Shown here in pieces: positions 1 through 5,315 of a DNA stretch of 5,315 bases. The notes below the pieces were generated by a model. The model was not told the origin of the DNA. It saw nothing but the letters and a program-made list of their open reading frames with translations, and did no database searches. The position numbers were made by a program, and so were the translations under genes. Source of the DNA: Devosia equisanguinis (GTDB lineage Bacteria > Pseudomonadota > Alphaproteobacteria > Rhizobiales > Devosiaceae); NCBI GenBank assembly GCA_945888565.1, contig CAMDAL010000285.1, forward strand, positions 1 to 5,315. The letters are read 5' to 3'. How positions within the stretch are numbered: the first letter of the stretch is position 1; each line of letters starts with the position of its first letter.

Positions 1-422
1 ATGTGAAATCCCGGCGCGGCGGAGATGCTGTTGCGCACCAGCGTCGCGCCATGGGGCACGCGCGCCATGCGTTTGCGCATCTCGTTGAATTCGCCCGGCG
101 GATAGCGCGCCTCCAGCAGGGCATAGGCTTCCGGGTGATAGCCGATGCCGACGCCGAATGTCGCCGCGATGGCGTCGGCGGTGATGTCGTCATGGGTGGG
201 GCCGATGCCGCCGGTGGTGAAGACATAGGTGTAGCGAGCGCGGACGGCGTTGATCGCGGCGACGATATCGTCCTCGACGTCGGAGACGACGCGAACTTCG
301 GAGAGCGCGATGCCGAGATCGGTGCAAAAATCGGCGACCGTGCCGATGTTCACGTCCTTGGTGCGGCCGGAGAGGATTTCGTCGCCGATGACGACGAGGG
401 CGGCGGTGACGGTGTCAGGCAT
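1..422 (-). CDS. Molybdopterin-binding (MoCF/CinA N-terminal-like) protein, C-terminus cut off by window edge
   Basis: The minus strand is open from an ATG at 422-420 to the left edge, giving the first 140 residues of a protein whose end lies outside the window. The translation opens MPDTVTAALVVIGDEILSGR, followed by TTGGIGPTHDDIT at about residues 69-81 and LVRNSISAAPGFH at the cut. IGDEILSG and GGIGPTHDDIT are hallmark motifs of the MoCF/MoaB-like molybdopterin-binding fold found at the N-terminus of CinA (competence/damage-inducible protein A). In CinA this domain is linked to ADP-ribose pyrophosphatase activity and precedes a nicotinamide-nucleotide amidase domain. Many alphaproteobacteria carry a short form with only the first domain, and the cut prevents deciding which form this is. 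The start is chosen because the conserved core begins a few residues later; a weak GGA lies about 8 nt upstream. It diverges from map. The family is secure; the cellular role is not. Confidence 0.9.
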   Translation of the reverse strand, partial: MPDTVTAALVVIGDEILSGRTKDVNIGTVADFCTDLGIALSEVRVVSDVEDDIVAAINAVRARYTYVFTTGGIGPTHDDITADAIAATFGVGIGYHPEAYALLEARYPPGEFNEMRKRMARVPHGATLVRNSISAAPGFH

Positions 423-451
423 GGCGTGGTCCGGGGGACTGCAAGGCCGAT

Positions 452-480
452 GCATTGCCTCAGGCCGGGCAGAGCGTCAA
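452..480 (-). promoter_or_regulatory. Candidate sigma-70-like promoter for the molybdopterin-binding gene
   Basis: On the minus strand a good -35-like hexamer, TTGACG (480-475), is followed after 17 nt by a poor -10-like hexamer, CAATGC (457-452). This would place the start of transcription roughly 20-30 nt before the ATG at 422. The spacing and the -35 match are good, but the -10 match is weak, so this is only a candidate. I found no comparably convincing promoter for map on the other strand of the same 163-nt divergent gap. Confidence 0.3.
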
Positions 481-573
481 GCAATTGCCGCCGCTGGCCA
501 CAGGAGCGCAGGTATTGAGCAGCGTTACGGTCTTTATTCCTGCGCCAAGCCCGCTTACCTTGCCTCGCTGAAT

Positions 574-577
574 GGAG
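574..577 (+). promoter_or_regulatory. Ribosome binding site fixing the map start
   Basis: GGAG at 574-577 sits 8 nt before the ATG at 586, an ideal Shine-Dalgarno distance. It supports 586 as the true start of map rather than the in-frame ATG at 250, whose reading would run through the 5' half of the divergent gene and add 112 residues with no methionine aminopeptidase character. Confidence 0.7.
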
Positions 578-585
578 CGCCGCCA

Positions 586-1416
586 ATGATTACCTACGTC
601 GAAGCCGAAGCCAAGAGCCGCCGCACCTCGGGGGTCATCCCGCTGCATGGCGAGGCGGGCTTCGCCGGCATGCGCAAGGCCGGGCAGCTGACGGCGCAGG
701 CGCTGGACCTGCTGGTCGATGCGGTAAAGCCCGGTGTGACCACACTGGAGCTCGACCGGTTGGCTTACGGGTTCGCCCGCGACCACAACGCCATCCCGGC
801 AACGCTGTTCTACAAGGGCTACCGGCACTCGATCTGCACCTCCATCAACCACGTCGTCTGTCACGGTATTCCCGATGAGCGGCCGCTGCGCGAGGGCGAC
901 ATCGTCAACATCGACATCACGCTGATCGTCGATGGCTGGTACGGCGACAGCTCGCGCATGTATCCGGTGGGCGAGATCAGCCGGAAATCGGAGCGGCTGA
1001 TCGAGGTGACCTATGAAAGCCTCGAGGCCGGCCTCGCCGCCGCCAAGCCCGGCAACACCACCGGCGATATCGGCGCAGCGATCCAGGCGCATGCCGAAGC
1101 CGAGCGGACCAGCGTGGTACGCGACTTCGTCGGCCACGGCGTCGGGCAACTCTTCCACGACGAACCCAACATCATGCATTTCGGCATTGCGGGCACCGGC
1201 GCCCTGCTGAAGCCCGGGATGATCTTCACCATCGAGCCGATGATCAACCTGGGCCGCCCGCACGTCAAAATCCTCGCGGACGGCTGGACCGCGGTGACGC
1301 GCGACCGGACGCTGTCGGCACAGGCGGAGCACTCGATCGGCATCATTGCGACCGGCAACGAGATCTTCACCAGCTCGCCAAAAGGCTGGTTCAATCCGCT
1401 CGACGCCCGCCGCTAG
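586..1416 (+). CDS. map: Type I methionine aminopeptidase
   Basis: This cytosolic metalloenzyme removes the initiator methionine from nascent proteins once the formyl group is gone, when the second residue is small. The 276-residue product is close to the 264 residues of E. coli MetAP, with about 14 extra residues at the N-terminus. All catalytic positions can be placed by motif: H93 in VCHGIP, metal ligands D110 (VNID) and D121 (YGDSS), H184 (GHGVG), E217 (FTIEPM) and E248 (AQAEHS). There is no zinc-finger N-terminal extension and no type II insertion, so it is type I. The start at 586 is preceded by GGAG. INHVVCHGIP where E. coli has INDVVCHGIP is, as I recall, common in alphaproteobacteria, and the alanine just before E248, where many homologues have an aromatic residue, is a minor variation. 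radC begins 2 nt after the stop, so the two are very likely co-transcribed. Confidence 0.97.
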   Translation: MITYVEAEAKSRRTSGVIPLHGEAGFAGMRKAGQLTAQALDLLVDAVKPGVTTLELDRLAYGFARDHNAIPATLFYKGYRHSICTSINHVVCHGIPDERPLREGDIVNIDITLIVDGWYGDSSRMYPVGEISRKSERLIEVTYESLEAGLAAAKPGNTTGDIGAAIQAHAEAERTSVVRDFVGHGVGQLFHDEPNIMHFGIAGTGALLKPGMIFTIEPMINLGRPHVKILADGWTAVTRDRTLSAQAEHSIGIIATGNEIFTSSPKGWFNPLDARR

Positions 1417-1418
1417 CC

Positions 1419-2153
1419 GTGGCCAAGGGGGGCGACGAAAGCGAGAACGGCAACGGCCTGGGCGAGGCCCCTGCCCCCATCGACCGCAACTCCGGTCATC
1501 GCGAACGCGCTCGCCAGCGCTTCCTGCGCATCGGCGAAGAATCGCTCGATGACTACGAACTGCTCGAGCTGGTCCTGTTCCTCGCCATTCCGCGGGTGGA
1601 CACCAAGGGACTGGCCAAGGAGTTGCTGGCACGGTTCGGCACCTACTCGAACGTGCTCAGCGCCTCGACCGAACGGCTGGCGGAGGTGAAGGGCATCAGC
1701 GAGGCAACGGCCACCAACCTCAAGATCGTGCAGGCCGCCGCCCAGCGCTTCGCCCGTGACCGCGTGCCGCGCGACATGCCGATCCTCGGCTCGTGGCAGG
1801 CGCTGATCGACTATGTGCGGACCCAGATGGCGTTCAACGACATCGAGCAGTTCCGCATCCTGTTCCTCGACAAGAAGAACCGGCTGATCGCCGACGAGGT
1901 GCAGCAGGCCGGCACCGTCGACCACACGCCGGTTTACCCACGCGAGGTGATCAAGCGGACGCTGGAACTGTCGGCGACGGCGATCATCCTCGTCCACAAC
2001 CACCCCTCCGGCGACCCGGCGCCGAGTTCGGCCGACGTGCAGATGACCCGCCAGATCAACGACATCGCCCGGCCACTGGGGATCACGGTGCACGACCACA
2101 TCATCGTGGGGCGCACGGGGCACGCGAGCCTGAAGGGGCTGAAGCTGATCTGA
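1419..2153 (+). CDS. radC: RadC family protein (JAB/MPN metalloprotease-like fold)
   Basis: The 244-residue product has the standard RadC layout. After a polar N-terminal tail (about 1-25) comes the conserved GHRERARQRF segment. A helix-hairpin-helix region follows at about 40-112, including VKGISEATA. The C-terminal JAB/MPN-like domain covers about 122-244. Its JAMM-type metal motif H-x-H-x7-S-x2-D is intact: H193, H195, S203 and D206 within HNHPSGDPAPSSAD. The conserved PREV (E176) lies upstream and HDHIIVG downstream. Despite the name, a direct DNA-repair role is doubtful: the classical E. coli radC102 mutation was reassigned to recG, and the biochemical function remains unsettled. Translation appears to begin at GTG 1419, 2 nt after the map stop, with no clear Shine-Dalgarno sequence, which suggests coupling to map. 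The exact N-terminus is uncertain, because the first 25 or so residues are low-complexity and poorly conserved in the family. Confidence 0.95.
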   Translation: MAKGGDESENGNGLGEAPAPIDRNSGHRERARQRFLRIGEESLDDYELLELVLFLAIPRVDTKGLAKELLARFGTYSNVLSASTERLAEVKGISEATATNLKIVQAAAQRFARDRVPRDMPILGSWQALIDYVRTQMAFNDIEQFRILFLDKKNRLIADEVQQAGTVDHTPVYPREVIKRTLELSATAIILVHNHPSGDPAPSSADVQMTRQINDIARPLGITVHDHIIVGRTGHASLKGLKLI

Positions 2154-2180
2154 GGCGGCAAATCGGCCTGCGAACCGTGC

Positions 2181-2200
2181 TTGGGGACATCCGTCCCCAG
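2181..2200. terminator. Hairpin in the convergent gap, possible bidirectional terminator
   Basis: TGGGGAC at 2182-2188 pairs perfectly with GTCCCCA at 2193-2199 around a four-base ATCC loop, and T2181-G2200 can add a wobble pair. It lies 28 nt after the radC stop and 14 nt beyond the stop of the opposing minus-strand gene, exactly where a shared terminator would be expected. On the plus strand the downstream bases (TACTTCCCTCC) are pyrimidine-rich but not a true U-tract, so intrinsic termination could be inefficient. Confidence 0.5.
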
Positions 2201-2213
2201 TACTTCCCTCCGA

Positions 2214-2858
2214 TCAGTGCGAAACGAAGTCGACGCCGAAGAGCAGGCCCGCACCGGTCTTGGCGTGGCCCTTGGCCGGAAGGTCCATGGCGGTCGCGGG
2301 CAACGTGGCGATCCAGGGATAGGTGTCCGCGAGGCCAATCGTGATCGGCGCGTCCGTCGCTTCGATACGCGCCGACACGAGCGAAACGCGGGCCCCCGCG
2401 GTCTGCCTCACCAACTCGAACCTGGGTAGCACCTTGCCGTGCAGGTCGCCGGAGACGAGGACAACAAACGGGATCCCTAGCGGCAGATCGCAGCCACCCC
2501 GGTATTCGCGCACCTCGCGCGGCGAGTAGACACCACAATTGTCGAGCAGTGCTCCATATCCGGCGTAGCCGCCCGGGGATTGGTGGCGCTTCAGGACAAG
2601 CACCGCCTGGGTTGACGAGACGGGGATGGCGATGGCCTCCCCCCGCGCCGCGCTGCGGCGCATTGAAATTGATTGCGGCCCCCAAGGTTGTTCCGTCGTT
2701 TGCTCCCAGACGCTGGCACCAGCCAGCTCTTTGCCATCCACATTGACAACCACCTGGTAGCTGAAGCGCCTCGAGCCGTAACCCTCGGAACCCCAGAGGA
2801 GATAAACCAGCGCCCCGATCAGGACGACGGCCGCAAACATGGCGAGCATTGCGCGCAT
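2214..2858 (-). CDS. Hypothetical membrane-anchored extracytoplasmic protein
   Basis: I do not recognise a named family for this 214-residue protein. Residues 1-5 carry an arginine and about 6-22 are a single hydrophobic segment (MFAAVVLIGALVYLLW). No clear signal-peptidase or lipobox cleavage site follows, so an uncleaved N-terminal anchor with the rest in the periplasm is the best reading. The remainder looks beta-rich, with alternating strands such as FSYQVVVNVDGKELAGASVW and AVLVLKRH and no further membrane segment. It has only two cysteines, C108 and C123, both in the exported part and 15 apart, which could form a disulfide. The FxYxVVVxVDGKxxxGxSVxE pattern near residues 32-52 resembles uncharacterised anchored proteins I recall from other alphaproteobacteria. 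The ATG at 2858 lies 7 nt after the stop of the acyltransferase gene; M4 or M7 are possible alternative starts, and no strong Shine-Dalgarno sequence decides between them. Translational coupling is likely. Confidence 0.75.
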   Translation of the reverse strand: MRAMLAMFAAVVLIGALVYLLWGSEGYGSRRFSYQVVVNVDGKELAGASVWEQTTEQPWGPQSISMRRSAARGEAIAIPVSSTQAVLVLKRHQSPGGYAGYGALLDNCGVYSPREVREYRGGCDLPLGIPFVVLVSGDLHGKVLPRFELVRQTAGARVSLVSARIEATDAPITIGLADTYPWIATLPATAMDLPAKGHAKTGAGLLFGVDFVSH

Positions 2859-2865
2859 CGGCAGG

Positions 2866-4083
2866 TCAGCCGGTCAACGGCCCGGCGGCAGACCGCCCTC
2901 TGCCCTGCAGCCTCGCCCGCACGGCCTTCGCCCACCCTTTCAGCCGCGCGTTGCCCTTGATGCGCTGGCGCAGTACCTGCCACATCCGGTGTCCTTCGCC
3001 CGCGATAGAGCCACGCGTGGTCAGCGGCACGTAGTGGTGGCGGACGGGGATCTGCACGTTGCACCAGTGGCGCTTTTCGTCGGTGAAGCCGGCGCCCATG
3101 TCGAAGGTGCGAGTGCCGGCGTCGAACACCGACTGCATGACGCGCAGCAGGCACTGCTTGCCCGGCGAGCCGGTCTGGATGGTGGCGTCGTCGCTCATCG
3201 ACGAAATGAGGCAGAACAGCCGCGTGCCATGGGCGACGTTGTAGCGGACTGCGACGATGACGCCATCGAGGCGGAGGACGTGGAGGCGGATATCGACGCC
3301 GGAGCCCTCGGCGACACTGGCATCGTAGAAGGCGCGAACCCCGTCGCAGGTGAAGGGATCGGGGACGCCCATGGTGGCGAAGCGGGCGGCGCGCTGGCGA
3401 AACATGATGTCGAGGATGGCGCGGGCTTCGGGGCCGTTGCGGACCTCTTCGAAACTCGCGGTACCGAGTGCGTCGAGCCGCTCGCCCTGCTGCCGGTCAT
3501 GCTTGCGGCGGGATTTCGAGCGCTGCGTCTTGTCCGCTTCGTCCCAGCTCGAAAACTGAGCGCGGTAGAGGGTCTCGGCGGCGACCGAGCGGCCGAGTTC
3601 GGCGAACAGGTCCGCGCCGTTGACGGTGAGTTGCGGCACAGATTTGAGGTAGATGAGGTCCGCGCCCGACAGGCTTTCGAGCATGGCGGACCACAGCGCT
3701 GCCCGCTCGACCGAGCCGAGGCGGGCCAGCCGGGCGATATCGACCAGCGGCGCGTTGCAGCCCACATGCGGGCCGGGGAACCAGCTGAGCAGCGTGACGC
3801 CGCGCGCCTTGCGGCGCCACAGCGGCAGCAGCGCGACGGGCTGGCCCTCCATTTCGGCGACGACGTAGAACTGGTCCTCGGGCGCGATGCGCTGCGCGGC
3901 AACCCAGGCGCGGGTGAAGCCGAGGCTCTGGCCGGGGGATTCGATCTCGCCCGCTTCGAGGCGCAGCCAGAGCGGCGCGGCCTGGTCGAGATCATGCAGG
4001 ATGTGGACGGCGACGACGGGCACGCCATGGGCGCGCGGCAGCCGTGCCACCGGAGCGTCATCGATCAGTGCGGTCATCGACAT
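2866..4083 (-). CDS. GNAT-fold acyltransferase, FemAB/BioF2-like (CelD/BcsL type)
   Basis: The 405-residue product matches the layout of BioF2-like acetyltransferases (Acetyltransf_6 type), a two-lobed GNAT relative of FemAB often found with exopolysaccharide or envelope genes. The N-terminal lobe has FTRAWV (56-61) followed by the strands FYVVAEMEGQPVALLPLWRR (72-91). A basic linker, KSRRKHDRQ (190-198), leads into the second lobe. There LHVLRLDGVIVAVRYNVAHG (268-287) and SPGKQCLLRVMQSVFDAGTR (306-325), then FDMGAGFTDEKRHW (327-340), form the acyl-donor-binding core typical of the family. The C-terminal tail is arginine- and lysine-rich. No signal peptide or membrane segment is seen, so it is probably cytosolic. 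The acceptor and acyl donor cannot be read from sequence. I chose ATG 4083 because GAGGGG lies 7 nt upstream; a TTG two codons earlier and an ATG two codons later are less favoured. It is followed closely by the anchored hypothetical gene. Confidence 0.87.
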   Translation of the reverse strand: MSMTALIDDAPVARLPRAHGVPVVAVHILHDLDQAAPLWLRLEAGEIESPGQSLGFTRAWVAAQRIAPEDQFYVVAEMEGQPVALLPLWRRKARGVTLLSWFPGPHVGCNAPLVDIARLARLGSVERAALWSAMLESLSGADLIYLKSVPQLTVNGADLFAELGRSVAAETLYRAQFSSWDEADKTQRSKSRRKHDRQQGERLDALGTASFEEVRNGPEARAILDIMFRQRAARFATMGVPDPFTCDGVRAFYDASVAEGSGVDIRLHVLRLDGVIVAVRYNVAHGTRLFCLISSMSDDATIQTGSPGKQCLLRVMQSVFDAGTRTFDMGAGFTDEKRHWCNVQIPVRHHYVPLTTRGSIAGEGHRMWQVLRQRIKGNARLKGWAKAVRARLQGRGRSAAGPLTG

Positions 4084-4090
4084 CGGCAAA

Positions 4091-4096
4091 CCCCTC
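4091..4096 (-). promoter_or_regulatory. Ribosome binding site of the acyltransferase gene
   Basis: On the minus strand GAGGGG (4096-4091) stands 7 nt before ATG 4083. It favours that codon over the in-frame TTG at 4089-4087, which would leave only one base of spacing. Confidence 0.6.
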
Positions 4097-4199
4097 GTTT
4101 CCGGCGCCGACAGTCGCGGGCACGGGTGAACGCGGCGTTGAAATTGCCGTGAGCGGACGGGGCGCGGGGAGGATTGCTGCGCGAAGGGTTAAGCGGCGC

Positions 4200-4937
4200 T
4201 TACCCGAACTGCTGCAGGACCGGGAAGGTTTCGAGGAACCAGTATGAGATGCGGGTGAACTGCCCGGTGAGGAACAGCAGGCCAGTAACGACCAGCAGCC
4301 CGCCCATCACCTTTTCCACCGTGCCCAGGTGCTTCTTGAAGCTGGTGAAGAAGGTCAGGAACGGTCCGATGGCGATGCCGGCGAGCAGGAACGGCACGCC
4401 GAGGCCGAGTGAGTAGAGCCCGAGCAGCAGCGCGCCATCGAGGGCGGTCTGCTGGCTCGAGGCGACGGCCAGAATGGCGGCGAGCACTGGCCCGATGCAC
4501 GGGGTCCAGCCGACGGCGAAGGCGAGGCCGAGCAGGAAGCCGCCGAGCGGGCCGGAGGCGACGCCGGGGCCGTTGTGGCGCACCTGCATGTCCAGCCAGC
4601 GGATGCGGAACACCCCGAGGAAGTGGAGACCCATGGCGATGATGACGATGCCGGCGAGCGGCATCAGGATCGGCAACACCTGCCGGAACGATTGCCCCAG
4701 CGCCGTCGCGGTGGCGCCGAACAGCACGAAGACGATCGAAAACCCGGCGATGAAGAACAGCGAGGTGAAGACCGACTTCCGCCAGATGACGCCCGCCGAC
4801 GTGCCATCGGCGCGCAACTGATCGAAGCTCGCCCCGCTCATGTAGGTGAGGTAGGGCGGCACCAGCGGCAGCACGCACGGACTGAGGAAACTCAGCACGC
4901 CGGCACCGAATACGAGGGGAAACGAAAAGCCTTCCAT
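4200..4937 (-). CDS. ccdA: CcdA-family cytochrome c biogenesis / thiol-disulfide membrane transporter
   Basis: This 245-residue inner-membrane protein belongs to the CcdA/DsbD-beta family, which passes electrons from cytoplasmic thioredoxin to periplasmic thiol proteins, for instance to keep apocytochrome c cysteines reduced. About six hydrophobic segments can be seen (roughly 6-32, 55-78, 86-108, 128-158, 166-195, 208-227). The two redox cysteines sit in the expected internally duplicated motifs: C21 in LSPCVLPLVP at the start of the first segment and C147 in GWTPCIGP at the fourth, each flanked by prolines. These are its only cysteines. There is no periplasmic thioredoxin domain, so it is the short CcdA form rather than full DsbD. 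The ATG at 4937 is the only sensible start, since the open frame upstream has no membrane character, although no clear Shine-Dalgarno sequence precedes it. It lies 116 nt upstream of the acyltransferase gene in the same direction and diverges from rpe. Its periplasmic partner is not in the window. Confidence 0.93.
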   Translation of the reverse strand: MEGFSFPLVFGAGVLSFLSPCVLPLVPPYLTYMSGASFDQLRADGTSAGVIWRKSVFTSLFFIAGFSIVFVLFGATATALGQSFRQVLPILMPLAGIVIIAMGLHFLGVFRIRWLDMQVRHNGPGVASGPLGGFLLGLAFAVGWTPCIGPVLAAILAVASSQQTALDGALLLGLYSLGLGVPFLLAGIAIGPFLTFFTSFKKHLGTVEKVMGGLLVVTGLLFLTGQFTRISYWFLETFPVLQQFG

Positions 4938-5096
4938 GCGCGGGGTGTAGCCGGTTTCGCGATGGGGGGGAATGCGGCTGGATAGTCGTCGAGGGGATGT
5001 GATGAACGCCCACGAAGCGGCAATCGCCGTGGCAGGGATGACATCGGGACTGGAGCGGGGTAAGCAGCCCTGCAACAGCTTGTAGCGAGCGCCCCC
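4938..5096. other. Divergent intergenic region between ccdA and rpe
   Basis: These 159 bases must carry the promoters of both ccdA (minus) and rpe (plus) if each is transcribed from its own start. I could not pick a convincing -35/-10 pair on either strand. Only weak partial matches and imperfect dyads are visible, and there is no coding potential for a small protein or any recognisable riboswitch. Confidence 0.4.
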
Positions 5097-5315
5097 ATGG
5101 CCCACCCGACAGCCCGTCCCATCCGCATTGCGCCTTCCATCCTGTCGGCCGATTTCACCCGGCTGGGCGAGGAGATCCGGGCGATCGACGCGGGCGGGGC
5201 GGAGTATATCCATGTCGATGTGATGGACGGGCACTTCGTGCCGAACATCTCGATCGGGCCGCTGGTGGTGCAGGCGATCCGGCCGCTGACCCGCAAAGTG
5301 CTCGACGTGCACTTG
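5097..5315 (+). CDS. rpe: Ribulose-phosphate 3-epimerase, N-terminal part (cut by window edge)
   Basis: The first 73 residues of a TIM-barrel epimerase that interconverts D-ribulose 5-phosphate and D-xylulose 5-phosphate in the cytosolic pentose phosphate pathway (and the Calvin cycle where present). The start of the barrel is plain: IRIAPSILSADF (9-20), then EYIHVDVMDGHFVPNISIGP (36-55) and VLDVHL at the cut. By comparison with E. coli Rpe, S14 is the conserved substrate-contacting serine, H39 and H72 are metal ligands, D41 is a metal-bound catalytic acid/base, and M43 belongs to the hydrophobic cap. All are present. The ATG at 5097 gives about seven extra residues before the core relative to E. 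coli, which is normal; its Shine-Dalgarno sequence is weak (GAG about 8 nt upstream). The second catalytic aspartate and the phosphate-binding loops lie beyond the right edge. Confidence 0.96.
   Translation, partial: MAHPTARPIRIAPSILSADFTRLGEEIRAIDAGGAEYIHVDVMDGHFVPNISIGPLVVQAIRPLTRKVLDVHL

Noticed and set aside
250..585. N-terminal extension of map back to an ATG at 250
   Set aside because: The extra 112 residues overlap the start of the divergent molybdopterin-binding gene and have no family similarity; the ATG at 586 has a proper ribosome binding site and gives a normal length.
572..589. Five-codon upstream reading frame whose TGA overlaps the map ATG
   Set aside because: Its body contains the map ribosome binding site and it has no ribosome site of its own, so it is most likely a chance frame and not a leader peptide.
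460..1632. Minus-strand open frame of 390 codons across map and the start of radC
   Set aside because: It runs antisense to two confidently identified genes, has no recognisable domain and has the composition of a GC-rich shadow frame.
1413..2123. Minus-strand open frame of 236 codons antisense to radC
   Set aside because: The histidine/valine/aspartate-rich translation mirrors radC codons and shows no family motif; radC itself is intact with its metal-binding motif.
1419..2153. RadC as part of an anti-phage or anti-restriction island
   Set aside because: RadC-like genes do occur in mobile and defence islands, but here the gene is the full-length two-domain form behind map with housekeeping neighbours and no integrase, restriction or phage gene.
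4102..4109. Eight-base palindrome CGGCGCCG upstream of the acyltransferase gene
   Set aside because: It is a single short copy in GC-rich DNA with no second half-site or spacing pattern to suggest an operator.
2839..4152. Long plus-strand open frame of 437 codons antisense to the acyltransferase gene
   Set aside because: Its translation is an alanine/glycine/arginine-rich composition with no motif, whereas the opposite strand encodes a clear GNAT-fold protein. Long antisense frames are expected in GC-rich DNA.
4189..5013. Second minus-strand frame of 274 codons overlapping ccdA
   Set aside because: The translation is arginine/alanine/histidine-rich and lacks membrane segments, while the neighbouring frame gives a textbook CcdA protein.
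5055..5086. Weak inverted repeats upstream of rpe (GCGGGG/CCCTGC and the imperfect dyad at 5072-5086)
   Set aside because: The stems are short, contain wobbles or mismatches and have no repeat copies nearby; such dyads are expected by chance in GC-rich sequence.

Overview
The window is GC-rich, has no mobile or repeat signature, and reads as ordinary chromosomal DNA of an alphaproteobacterium. The order Hyphomicrobiales is likely, because of the GC-rich codon use, the alphaproteobacterial style of the methionine aminopeptidase (INHVVCHGIP), the adjacent map-radC pair and the mix of neighbouring families. A Devosia-like genus is possible, but this is a guess from protein style, not from any search.

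Layout from left to right. A minus-strand gene cut by the left edge (1-422) encodes a MoCF/CinA-type molybdopterin-binding domain protein. It diverges across a 163-nt gap from a plus-strand pair: map, type I methionine aminopeptidase (586-1416), followed after 2 nt by radC (1419-2153). A 60-nt convergent gap carries a compact hairpin that could end transcription from both sides. Then come three minus-strand genes, read from right to left: a CcdA-family membrane protein (4937-4200), a FemAB/BioF2-like GNAT acyltransferase (4083-2866), and a membrane-anchored protein of unknown function (2858-2214). The last two are only 7 nt apart and are probably co-transcribed; ccdA is 116 nt upstream of them and may or may not belong to the same unit. 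A 159-nt divergent gap separates ccdA from the start of rpe, ribulose-phosphate 3-epimerase (5097 to the right edge, incomplete).

Functionally the window holds mostly housekeeping genes: N-terminal methionine removal, a conserved RadC protein of unsettled role, reductant transfer across the inner membrane, and the pentose-phosphate/Calvin epimerase. The two least understood genes are the acyltransferase and the small anchored protein behind it, which together could act on an envelope or exopolysaccharide product. I see no CRISPR array, tRNA, rRNA, insertion sequence, prophage gene or defence cassette, and no convincing undescribed system. No stretch longer than 300 bases lacks a gene.
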